Shown: one piece after another, positions 12,302-20,097 of the stretch | How the letters are laid out: each line of letters opens with the position of its first letter | Numbering within the stretch: position 1 is the stretch's first letter | Assembly (NCBI GenBank): GCA_947587115.1 | Contig: CANPXY010000007.1 | Location: 1-27,940, forward strand | Direction of reading: 5' to 3' | Origin: an uncultured Bacilli bacterium | GTDB taxonomy: Bacteria > Bacillota_I > Bacilli_A > RF39 > UBA660 | DNA length: 27,940 nucleotides | Made by a program: the position numbers and the translations under genes | Notes under the pieces: generated by a model | The model's database searches: none | What the model saw: only the letters and a program-made list of their open reading frames with translations | What the model was told of the DNA's origin: nothing

Positions 12302-13018
12302 ATGGAGCAGTATCCCAAGCACATCGGGATCATCATGGACGGCAATGGCCGTTGGGCCACGGAACGCAATTTGCCTCGAATGGAAGGACACAAAGCGGGA
12401 GCCAAGAATTTAAAACGGCTCTTGAAACATATTTTAAAAAAAGATATTCCTTGTGTCAGCATCTTTGCGTTTTCTACTGAGAACTTTCGTCGTAGCCAAG
12501 AAGAAGTACAGGCCTTGATGACGTTATTCATGAACTATTTTGATAAAGAATTATCATTTTTAATAAAACAGAATGTCCGTGTTTGCTTTTCTGGTCGGGC
12601 CAAGCCACTGCCAGAGGGCGTACTTAAAAACATGCGCAAGTTAGAAGAGATGACCAAAAACAATGGACCTAAGACGCTTAATATCTGCATCAATTATGGT
12701 GGCCAAGATGAACTTGTCGATGCCGTCAAAGCAATTTCTGAAGAAGTCCAAGCGGGTCAATATGCCATCGAAGAGATCGATCGAAATACGATCGAAGAAC
12801 ATCTTTATCAAAAACTGCCCCCTTTAGATTTCGTCATTCGCACCAGTGGAGAGCAGCGTATCAGTAATTTCATGTTATGGCAATCTGCTTATGCAGAATA
12901 CTATTTTCCAAAAGTATATTTCCCTGATTTTGATGAAGAAGCATTTGATGAGAGTCTAATGGTATATCAAAATAGAAATCGAAGATATGGAGGAGACAAT
13001 GAAAAAAAGAATTCTTAG
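12302..13018 (+). CDS. uppS: undecaprenyl (di-trans,poly-cis) diphosphate synthase
   Basis: UppS condenses isopentenyl diphosphate units onto farnesyl diphosphate to make the C55 lipid carrier for cell-wall synthesis. The 238 residues show the cis-prenyltransferase signature D-G-N-G-R-W-A (13-19) with catalytic D13, the F-S-T-E-N-F-R-R block, N-Y-G-G-Q-D-E and the C-terminal R-T-S-G-E-Q-R-I-S-N-F motif, which binds diphosphate and magnesium. The ATG follows GTAGGTGATG. The gene overlaps cdsA by 20 bases and shares the promoter at 12250. The order uppS-cdsA-(dxr)-rseP is the Bacillus one, apart from the missing dxr. Confidence 0.97.
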   Translation: MEQYPKHIGIIMDGNGRWATERNLPRMEGHKAGAKNLKRLLKHILKKDIPCVSIFAFSTENFRRSQEEVQALMTLFMNYFDKELSFLIKQNVRVCFSGRAKPLPEGVLKNMRKLEEMTKNNGPKTLNICINYGGQDELVDAVKAISEEVQAGQYAIEEIDRNTIEEHLYQKLPPLDFVIRTSGEQRISNFMLWQSAYAEYYFPKVYFPDFDEEAFDESLMVYQNRNRRYGGDNEKKNS

Positions 13019-13802
13019 TGCGATCATTCTATTGATGATCTTTATTCCAATTTTAATAATTGGATCAACCCCTTATGCAATCTTGATGACGTTGCTCGCT
13101 ATTGCAGGACTGTATGAGCTGATTAGAGTACGAGAAGGAAAGAAAAAGTTCCCATTCTTAATCAAAGTCATCGCTTATCTTTTGATGTTGTTTTTTTGCC
13201 TTTCCAATTATCAATCCAACGTCTTAAGTTATGTGATGGACTATCGAGTAATGGCCTTTTTGATCTTTGTCTTTCTACTACCGTTGGTATTTATTAACGA
13301 CAACAGACAATATAACTTAAATGATGCACTGTTCATCATCGGGGCAGTGTTGTTCATTGGCTTGTCTTTTAACTTACTTATTCTAGTGCGTAATTATGAT
13401 TTGAAGTACACCGTTTATCTATTCCTAATTACGACAGTGACTGATACTTTTGCACTCTTTACCGGAAAATATATAGGAGTCCATCCGTTAGCAGAAAAAA
13501 TCTCTCCTAAGAAAACGGTCGAAGGGTTGATCGGCGGACTCATCATGGGAACTTTTGTCGCTAGTATGTATTATTGTTTCTTTATTGGTCCAAATCAAAT
13601 TTCTTTATTGAACGTCATTGGTGTCACTTTGATTTTATCGTTTATTGGTCAACTTGGCGATCTAGTATTTTCATCTATTAAACGCTACTACGATCAAAAA
13701 GATTTTTCCAACTTGATACCAGGACATGGTGGGATCCTCGATCGCTTAGATAGCATGATCTTTGTTGTTTTAGCGTTTGTCTTGTTTTTATCGATGATAT
13801 AG
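12999..13802 (+). CDS. cdsA: phosphatidate cytidylyltransferase
   Basis: CdsA makes CDP-diacylglycerol from CTP and phosphatidic acid, the branch point for bacterial phospholipids. The 267-residue protein is very hydrophobic with about seven or eight membrane segments. The family signature near the C-terminus is intact: P-K-K-T-V-E-G-L-I-G-G (about 164-174), G-D-L-V-F-S-S-I-K-R, and G-H-G-G-I-L-D-R-L-D-S, whose aspartates bind metal. An in-frame ATG at 12987 was passed over because the GGAGG (12989-12994 region) fits the ATG at 12999. It overlaps uppS and is followed ten bases later by rseP. Confidence 0.95.
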   Translation: MKKRILSAIILLMIFIPILIIGSTPYAILMTLLAIAGLYELIRVREGKKKFPFLIKVIAYLLMLFFCLSNYQSNVLSYVMDYRVMAFLIFVFLLPLVFINDNRQYNLNDALFIIGAVLFIGLSFNLLILVRNYDLKYTVYLFLITTVTDTFALFTGKYIGVHPLAEKISPKKTVEGLIGGLIMGTFVASMYYCFFIGPNQISLLNVIGVTLILSFIGQLGDLVFSSIKRYYDQKDFSNLIPGHGGILDRLDSMIFVVLAFVLFLSMI

Positions 13803-13811
13803 GAGGTAGTT

Positions 13812-14846
13812 ATGACATTAATTTTATTTATCTTAATCCTAGGGGCAGTAATTTTTGTTCATGAATTTGGACATTTCTTGTTTGCTAAGATGTGTGGCAT
13901 TTATGTTTATGAGTTTTCAATCGGTATGGGTCCAAAACTCATCAGTCGGCAAAAAGGGGAGACTTGTTATAGCTTGCGTCTGATCCCTATTGGTGGTTTT
14001 TGCTCTTTGGCAGGAGAAGGAACGGATGAAGATCACAAGATTCCCAAAGATCGTCTCTTACAGAGCAAAACAGTTTGGCAACGATTCTTGACGATGTTTT
14101 TTGGAGCCGGTTTCAACTTTATTTTTGCGATACTCTTATTGTTTATGATTGGCCTTATTTGGGGAGCCCCTAATTACAAACCGATTGTTGCCAAAGTGAC
14201 AGAAGATTCGCCTGCTGAAATTGCTGGTATCGCAAGTGGAGACTTAATTACGAATGTCAATGGACATCATATTTCTACGACCGATGATCTTTCTTTATAT
14301 TTAACGGTAGCCAAGAAAGATCGTCCAACCGAGATCATCGTGCAAAAAACGACGGGACAAAAAGAAACTTATCAAATTACCCCAAAAGAAATCGAAGAAG
14401 ATGGAACGACGCAGTATCAATATGGAATTTCCCTAAAAAATACAAGGGAACATGGATTCCTATCGACGGTGAAGTTTACGTTTGTCAAGACAGGATCTTT
14501 ATTTAAACAGATGTTCTTGACGATTGGCAATCTCTTTACCGGAGGAATTAAAGTGAGCCAACTATCTGGTCCAGTAGGAATTTATACTTTAGTTGGTGAA
14601 CAAAGTCGAAGTGGATTATCAAGTTTGCTCTATTTAGTTGCTTTCTTGAGTATCAACGTTGGTTTCATCAATTTGTTACCACTTCCAGCCTTTGATGGAG
14701 GTAGAATTTTATTTCTCTTGATCGAAAAGATCAAAGGGAGTCCAGTAAAGCCAGAAACCGAAAACATGATCCATATGATTGGCTTCTTCCTCTTGATGGC
14801 ATTGATGATCTATATTACCTTTAATGATATTATTCGCTTATTTTGA
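13812..14846 (+). CDS. rseP: RIP metalloprotease RseP/RasP (site-2 protease)
   Basis: This M50 zinc protease cleaves membrane proteins within the bilayer; the Bacillus homologue RasP acts on anti-sigma factors and signal-peptide remnants. The 344 residues contain the H-E-F-G-H zinc motif in the first membrane helix (H17, E18, H21), a further hydrophobic segment near 95-115, one PDZ domain (about 125-200), and N-L-L-P-L-P-A-F-D-G-G-R-I near 283-295, which supplies the third metal ligand. A final membrane helix closes the protein. Length is somewhat short because there is a single PDZ domain, as in Gram-positive members. The ribosome binding site AGGAGGT lies between the cdsA stop and the ATG. 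A terminator follows. Confidence 0.95.
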   Translation: MTLILFILILGAVIFVHEFGHFLFAKMCGIYVYEFSIGMGPKLISRQKGETCYSLRLIPIGGFCSLAGEGTDEDHKIPKDRLLQSKTVWQRFLTMFFGAGFNFIFAILLLFMIGLIWGAPNYKPIVAKVTEDSPAEIAGIASGDLITNVNGHHISTTDDLSLYLTVAKKDRPTEIIVQKTTGQKETYQITPKEIEEDGTTQYQYGISLKNTREHGFLSTVKFTFVKTGSLFKQMFLTIGNLFTGGIKVSQLSGPVGIYTLVGEQSRSGLSSLLYLVAFLSINVGFINLLPLPAFDGGRILFLLIEKIKGSPVKPETENMIHMIGFFLLMALMIYITFNDIIRLF

Positions 14847-14851
14847 TCACA

Positions 14852-14879
14852 AACCTTGAGTATCGCTCGAGGTTTTTTT
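14852..14879 (+). terminator. terminator of uppS-cdsA-rseP
   Basis: AACCTTGAG (14852-14860) and CTCGAGGTT (14866-14874) pair with one G-U position, followed by T residues to 14879. Confidence 0.92.
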
Positions 14880-14889
14880 ATGGAACTAC

Positions 14890-14927
14890 AGTTGAATATT
14901 TACAATTATTCAACTTTCCTTTAAAAT
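14890..14927 (+). promoter_or_regulatory. priA promoter with a palindrome over the -35 box
   Basis: AGTTGAATA (14890-14898) is the exact reverse complement of TATTCAACT (14907-14915), leaving an 8-nt centre. A candidate promoter TTTACA (14900-14905), 16 bp, TAAAAT (14922-14927) has its -35 in that centre. The symmetry and placement suit a repressor operator. No regulator gene is adjacent. The hairpin lacks a good T-run, so it is unlikely to be a terminator. Confidence 0.45.
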
Positions 14928-14952
14928 AAAACTAGAGGATGGGAGGGATTCG

Positions 14953-17133
14953 ATGATCGTCGGTGTTTTAGTTCAACTTTCTAATCAAAGTGTCGACAAG
15001 ATCTTTGACTATCAAGTCCCACTGGATCTCCAGTCAAAAATAAAACTGGGAATTCGTGTGCAAGTCCCATTTGGAAAACAGACGCTAGAAGGTTTTGTTT
15101 TAGAAATTAAAAAGAATACCGCTCACAAAGAAGAATTAAAGCAGGTCCAATCGATTATCGATGAGGAGCAAGTATTGAATACGGAACTTTTAGAGTTAGG
15201 AAAGTGGCTCCAAGAACAGACGATGTCGACGTTGATTAATTGTTATCAAGTGATGCTTCCCAAAGCGTTGAAAGCGAAGATTGGTACAACGATATCGAAA
15301 AAGATGGACGTCGATCTTACGCTCAATATTTCTAGTGAAGATGTAGCAAACGGCAAGTGGAATTCATCACAACAGCGGGTTTTAGAGCAATTCCAATCAT
15401 CAGCCAAAGTAAAAAAACAAGATTTGTTAAAGATCTCTTCCAGCAGTACCAAATGGTTGTTAGAAAAAGGAATTTTAAAAGAAGAGCAAACAGAACATTA
15501 TCGTTATCATCATGAATTTTTAGAGAAAGAGCAATATCCTTTAACCGAAGAACAACAACAAGTGGTCAATCAAGTGTTAGCGAAAAAGAATGAAAGTGCA
15601 ACTTTCTTGCTTTTTGGTGTGACCGGAAGTGGCAAGACAGAGTGTTACATGGAGTTAATTGAAAACGCTATGAAAGAGGGAAAGAGCAGTATCGTTTTGG
15701 TACCTGAGATTTCTCTTACGCCCCAAATGGTCGAACGTTTTGAAAGTCGGTTTAAAAACAATGTGGCCGTCTTACATAGTCGCTTAAGCGATGGCGAAAA
15801 ATATGATGAATGGCGCAAGATCGCTCGTGGCGAAGTGAAGATTGTAATCGGTGCTCGAAGCGCCATCTTTGCACCACTTACAAATATCGGCATGATCATC
15901 ATTGATGAAGAACACAGCAGTACTTACAAGCAAGAAAACGAGCCAAAATATAACGCCATTGACGTTGCCAAACAACGTAGTATCACGCATCACTGTCCCG
16001 TGGTGTTAGGTAGTGCGACGCCGACGTTAGAAAGTTTTGCTCGTGCTCAAAAAGGACGATATCAATTATTACAACTTCCGCATCGCGTCAACCAGAAACC
16101 TCTTCCAAAAGTGACGATTGTCGATATGAGTGCAGAGATTAGAAAAGGTCATGCCCTATTCTCACGTACCCTTCAAGAGAAGATCCAAGATCGCCTCGAT
16201 AAAGGGGAACAGATCATGCTGCTTCTAAATCGTCGTGGCTATGCTTCCTTTGTCACTTGCCAAAACTGTGGTCATGTTGAAAAATGCCCCAATTGTGATA
16301 TTACCCTAACTTATCATAAATCTTCAAATACGATGCGCTGTCACTACTGTGGATATGGAACTAAAAAAATTACCAAATGTCCGAAATGTGGGGAAGAAGC
16401 GATCCAAGAGTTGGGAAATGGTACTGAAAAGGTAGAAGAAGAATTACAAAAACATTTTCCAAATAGTAGAATTTTACGCATGGATTTCGATACGACCAGT
16501 CGCAAAGGTTCTCATGAAAAGATGATTCGCAGTTTTGAAAATCATGAATACGATATTTTGCTTGGAACGCAGATGATCGCCAAGGGGCTAGATTTTGCCA
16601 ACGTCACTTTAGTAGGAGTCATCAATGCCGACACCAGTTTAAATATTCCCGATTTTAGAAGCAGTGAGATGACCTTTCAACTTTTAAATCAAGTGAGTGG
16701 TCGCAGTGGTCGCAAAGAAAAAGAAGGAGAAGTGATCATTCAAACCTTTAACCAAGATCACTATGCAATCCATTATGCGAAGCAACATGACTATCTAGGC
16801 TTTTATCACCAAGAAATGAAAATTCGTAAAGAGCTCAAATATCCACCGTTTTATTATCTTACCTATGTCAAAATTTGTGGAAAGGACTATGAAACTTGCA
16901 AAGAGACCGCCACCAAAGTAGGATCCTATTTAAAATCTCAACTTCAAAACAGCATTGTTTTAGGTCCTTCTGTCTGTAGCGTCTTTCGCGTCAACAACGT
17001 CTATCGTTTTGGCATCATCATCAAATATAAACAAGAGCCTGCGCTTTACCCTGTGCTATCCAAATTAAAAGCGCATTACCAGAGTCGACGCGATCTCTAC
17101 GTTGATATTGATTTTAATCCGAATCATATTTAG
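14953..17133 (+). CDS. priA: primosomal protein N' (replication restart helicase PriA)
   Basis: PriA recognises stalled forks and reloads the replicative helicase. The 726 residues give the full architecture: a DNA-binding N-terminal region (about 1-190), a superfamily 2 helicase core with Walker A G-V-T-G-S-G-K-T (222-229), D-E-E-H (318-321) and G-S-A-T-P-T-L-E-S, then the cysteine-rich zinc insertion with C-x-x-C pairs (C-Q-N-C, C-P-N-C, C-H-Y-C and C-P-K-C, around 430-480), and the second helicase lobe with Q-M-I-A-K-G and Q-V-S-G-R-S-G-R. The ATG follows GGGAGGGA. In B. subtilis priA is followed by def and fmt; here an unrelated gene sits in place of def. Confidence 0.97.
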   Translation: MIVGVLVQLSNQSVDKIFDYQVPLDLQSKIKLGIRVQVPFGKQTLEGFVLEIKKNTAHKEELKQVQSIIDEEQVLNTELLELGKWLQEQTMSTLINCYQVMLPKALKAKIGTTISKKMDVDLTLNISSEDVANGKWNSSQQRVLEQFQSSAKVKKQDLLKISSSSTKWLLEKGILKEEQTEHYRYHHEFLEKEQYPLTEEQQQVVNQVLAKKNESATFLLFGVTGSGKTECYMELIENAMKEGKSSIVLVPEISLTPQMVERFESRFKNNVAVLHSRLSDGEKYDEWRKIARGEVKIVIGARSAIFAPLTNIGMIIIDEEHSSTYKQENEPKYNAIDVAKQRSITHHCPVVLGSATPTLESFARAQKGRYQLLQLPHRVNQKPLPKVTIVDMSAEIRKGHALFSRTLQEKIQDRLDKGEQIMLLLNRRGYASFVTCQNCGHVEKCPNCDITLTYHKSSNTMRCHYCGYGTKKITKCPKCGEEAIQELGNGTEKVEEELQKHFPNSRILRMDFDTTSRKGSHEKMIRSFENHEYDILLGTQMIAKGLDFANVTLVGVINADTSLNIPDFRSSEMTFQLLNQVSGRSGRKEKEGEVIIQTFNQDHYAIHYAKQHDYLGFYHQEMKIRKELKYPPFYYLTYVKICGKDYETCKETATKVGSYLKSQLQNSIVLGPSVCSVFRVNNVYRFGIIIKYKQEPALYPVLSKLKAHYQSRRDLYVDIDFNPNHI

Positions 17134-17160
17134 AAAAAAATATCAAAAACTACAAAACTG

Positions 17161-17169
17161 TGCTATAAT
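17161..17169 (+). promoter_or_regulatory. extended -10 promoter of the fmt operon
   Basis: TGC-TATAAT at 17161-17169 is a strong extended -10. The -35 position (17141-17146, TATCAA) is poor. The leader would be about 24 nt. Confidence 0.6.
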
Positions 17170-17199
17170 GATACTAGAATAAAGAAAGTAGGTGATCGT

Positions 17200-18396
17200 G
17201 TGTTAGATGAAAAAGTTTTCCAAGAGGATCTCTTATTAAGCTTTTATAAGAAAATTTTGACATCCCATGATTTATCCGCAGAACAATTTTCAGTATTACA
17301 CATTGATTCTACGCTCTTTGCCAACCAGTATTATCTATCGACAGTGATGGAATTTTTAATCAAATATCAAATCTTGCATAAAGGAGAAGGGGATTTATTA
17401 TTTTTTGCCAATGGTCTTCAAAATATTTTTGAGAAATATTTAGATTATCAAGAATTTTTGGTGGAAGCCAATCGCTTATTAGTTTTCACGATAGAAAAAA
17501 AGTTAAATCTAGGGGATCATTTGAGCAAAGAAAACAAACAAAAAATTTTAGAGTACGCTTATCATAACTATATAGAAGAAGGCTATTGCTTTTATCCTTT
17601 TCCATCTTCCATGGTGGACAAAGTAAAAAAAGATGGATTGTTAATTGAAACAATACCTTTTGAAGAAGAAATGCAAAAGGTAGAAGAGATCTTTGAGAAC
17701 CATCAAGTAAAAGAAATTTTTGGACAGAGCACCTCGAGCATCCCCAAAGAGTATTTTAGCTTGACGGACAGTCCTTCGATGGCCTATTTTTACAGTACGA
17801 AAGAGCCATTTTATTTCTATCGCTTCATTGGCAACACGATGGAAGATGCCGTCGATGATCGTTATGAGAAAGGTGATCAAGTCGCTTGCGCAACGCAAGT
17901 GGAACAGTTCTGTAATAAAAAGAATTTAACAGAAGCCGAAAAAGCAACCGTCATGGGTTATTTCAATAAAATGTGGGAATTCTACGATCTTTCTTCGATA
18001 AAGCCATGTGTGGCAATGATCCCAAGAAAAGTGATTGGAAGAGATCACTTAGAAGATTATCAAGAAATTATCGATGGTTGCGAAGAACGAGATATCATCT
18101 ATAGTCTTTCACAGATAATGGATAGTCGCTATATGATGGATCATCGTTATACCAAAGTACTCCCCAAAGATTTTACCGTAGTAACATTTCCATCTTTTAA
18201 GACAATATTATCTTATGAAAAGAAGGACCCAATAGTTGATCTACCACCAGAAGAGAAAACTGCTCCCGAAGTAAAAGTATTAGAGGTTACCAAAAACGAT
18301 CATGGGTATGCCAGCGTCGTAGCATTATTAGGACTTTTCTTTATTGCCCTTGGTTGTACCTGGTTGTTTATCAGTTTATATTTTGGGCTACATTGA
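17200..18396 (+). CDS. unrecognised tail-anchored protein at the def position
   Basis: Not a named family to me. The 398-residue protein has a large soluble part and a single C-terminal membrane helix (about 372-394), so it is probably tail-anchored with the bulk in the cytoplasm. The region 129-210 has a layout that recalls ADP-ribosyltransferase-like folds: Y-C-F-Y-P-F-P (129-135), a K-K-D-G-L turn (143-147), a helix ending E-I-F-G (172-175), then S-L-T-D-S-P-S-M-A-Y-F-Y-S-T-K-E-P-F (187-204). This resemblance is a pattern impression, not an established homology, and no catalytic residue can be named. The GTG start is chosen because GGTGA lies four bases upstream and the nearby ATG is out of frame. 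It precedes fmt by 12 bases in the same operon. Confidence 0.72.
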   Translation: MLDEKVFQEDLLLSFYKKILTSHDLSAEQFSVLHIDSTLFANQYYLSTVMEFLIKYQILHKGEGDLLFFANGLQNIFEKYLDYQEFLVEANRLLVFTIEKKLNLGDHLSKENKQKILEYAYHNYIEEGYCFYPFPSSMVDKVKKDGLLIETIPFEEEMQKVEEIFENHQVKEIFGQSTSSIPKEYFSLTDSPSMAYFYSTKEPFYFYRFIGNTMEDAVDDRYEKGDQVACATQVEQFCNKKNLTEAEKATVMGYFNKMWEFYDLSSIKPCVAMIPRKVIGRDHLEDYQEIIDGCEERDIIYSLSQIMDSRYMMDHRYTKVLPKDFTVVTFPSFKTILSYEKKDPIVDLPPEEKTAPEVKVLEVTKNDHGYASVVALLGLFFIALGCTWLFISLYFGLH

Positions 18397-18408
18397 TAGG
18401 AGGAACAT

Positions 18409-19347
18409 ATGAAAAAAGTCAAAATTGTCTTTATGGGAACGCCTATATTTAGTGTCCCTGTTTTAGAGGGACTGATCGAAAATTATCATGTAGTAGGCGT
18501 TGTAACGCAGCCAGACAAAGAAGTGGGAAGAAAAAAAATCTTGACCCCTTCGCCTGTCAAAGAACTTGCGCTAAAAAATAATATTCCTGTTTTACAACCC
18601 GCAAAAATTCGTACAGATTATCAAGACATCTTGGCATTAAAACCAGATTTGATCGTTACTTGTGCATATGGTCAAATGATTCCAAGTGCCATCTTAGAGT
18701 ATCCCAAATATGGATGTATTAACGTTCATGCGTCCCTTCTTCCAAAATTAAGAGGGGGAGCCCCAATTCATAAAGCAATTATCGACGGCTATATGAAGAC
18801 CGGAATTACGATTATGTATATGATCGACCGGATGGATGCCGGAGATATCATCAGCCAAGAAGAGACCCTCATTACGCATGAAGATACCGAAGGAACGCTC
18901 CATGATCGCTTGAGTTTGATGGGAAAGAACTTGCTTCTTAAGACACTGCCAGATTTATTAGAAGGAAAGATCCAGGCCACGGCGCAAGATGAAAGTGAAG
19001 TAACCTATGCTTATAATATTACAAGAGAAGAAGAACATCTCGATTTTCATAAGACGACCTTAGAACTTTACAATCAGATTCGTGGATTAAATCCGACACC
19101 AGGAAGTTTTGCTTTACTAGATGGAAAGATCATAAAAATTTATGCTGCTTCTATGAGTGATTCGTTTTATACCGAAAGAGCTGATGGTGAAATTTCCCGA
19201 ATTTATAAAGATGGCTTTGGAGTTTCTACCAAAGATGGAGAATTGATTATTACAGAAATTCAACCCGAAGGCAAAAAGCCGATTTTAGTCAAAGATTATT
19301 TTAATGGAATCAATCCTGAGACATTGTTAGGAAAAATATTGAAGTAG
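18409..19347 (+). CDS. fmt: methionyl-tRNA formyltransferase
   Basis: Fmt formylates initiator Met-tRNA using 10-formyltetrahydrofolate. The 312 residues are the standard length. The N-terminal Rossmann-type domain shows F-M-G-T-P-I-F-S-V-P at the start, the folate-binding motif S-L-L-P-K-L-R-G-G-A-P (109-119) with catalytic N105 and H107, and M-D-A-G-D with D143. The C-terminal domain (about 205-312) binds the acceptor arm and includes R-G-L-N-P-T-P-G. Its ribosome binding site AGGAGG is strong. The usual partner def is not adjacent. It is co-transcribed with the tail-anchored gene and probably with the two genes that follow. Confidence 0.96.
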   Translation: MKKVKIVFMGTPIFSVPVLEGLIENYHVVGVVTQPDKEVGRKKILTPSPVKELALKNNIPVLQPAKIRTDYQDILALKPDLIVTCAYGQMIPSAILEYPKYGCINVHASLLPKLRGGAPIHKAIIDGYMKTGITIMYMIDRMDAGDIISQEETLITHEDTEGTLHDRLSLMGKNLLLKTLPDLLEGKIQATAQDESEVTYAYNITREEEHLDFHKTTLELYNQIRGLNPTPGSFALLDGKIIKIYAASMSDSFYTERADGEISRIYKDGFGVSTKDGELIITEIQPEGKKPILVKDYFNGINPETLLGKILK

Positions 19348-19355
19348 GTGAGAGA

Positions 19356-20069
19356 ATGAAAAAAGGTAGTAAAATCAATGAACATATGCCGGAAGCTTTA
19401 CAGAATCCTAGAGTACGAGGCTTGTTGTTTTTTGGATTTTATGCATTGTTCTTCTTAGTTATATTTTTGATGTTTGGAAACGAGAATCAAGAATCTAAAT
19501 CAAATTCTAACAATTTGTCCAGCGATCCATCTTATCAAATTTCCAAAATAAATGAAGCCAATTATCACTTCCGTTATGAAATTACCGAAAATGATCAGAC
19601 GACCATTTTTGAGGGTGACAAAAATCAAAATAAAGAACGTTTTCAAATGATGAAAGAAGATACAGTCACCAACTATTTTAGGGATGATGACATCTTCTTA
19701 ATAGAACAGCCAACGTGGCAATTGACCACATCTCCTTATCCTTACTCAAAATTTCTAGATGCCAAAGAGATTTATCGACTCATCAAAAACAGCACTTTTG
19801 AATCTAAAACTGAATATTCAGAAGGAATGAATAGTTATCAATATGTCATCTCGACGACGACACTTTTATCGTTGCTCGATGATATAGATACCGATTTGAT
19901 GGACGAGGTCAACCGGATTACCATCTATGTGCAAGAAAATGAAGTCAACAAGATCGAATTAGAATTGACACCATACTTGAAATATCAAGATCCAAATAAT
20001 CAGCGCCTAACGATTAGTATGGAATACACGCTGTTCGGCTCTATCGAGGAATTGAATGCTCCAAATTAA
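19356..20069 (+). CDS. unrecognised single-pass membrane protein
   Basis: The 237-residue protein has a basic N-terminus, one membrane helix (about 24-41) and an outside domain of some 190 residues. The linker after the helix is serine- and asparagine-rich. The outer domain alternates short hydrophobic and charged stretches in the way of a beta-sheet protein (N-Y-H-F-R-Y-E-I-T; R-I-T-I-Y-V-Q-E-N-E-V-N-K-I-E-L-E-L). This loosely recalls lipoprotein-type curved sheets such as LolA/LppX, but the similarity is weak and I do not claim it. There are no cysteines outside the helix. It begins eight bases after fmt with GTAGGTGAGAG upstream. It occupies part of the place held by rsmB in B. subtilis. 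No function can be assigned. Confidence 0.7.
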   Translation: MKKGSKINEHMPEALQNPRVRGLLFFGFYALFFLVIFLMFGNENQESKSNSNNLSSDPSYQISKINEANYHFRYEITENDQTTIFEGDKNQNKERFQMMKEDTVTNYFRDDDIFLIEQPTWQLTTSPYPYSKFLDAKEIYRLIKNSTFESKTEYSEGMNSYQYVISTTTLLSLLDDIDTDLMDEVNRITIYVQENEVNKIELELTPYLKYQDPNNQRLTISMEYTLFGSIEELNAPN

Positions 20070-20097
20070 TGGAAGTGTAGAATAAGGAGGAAATACC

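Noticed and set aside
14890..14920. Palindrome before priA as a second terminator for rseP
   Set aside because: A strong terminator already exists at 14852-14879, and this hairpin is not followed by a real T-run.
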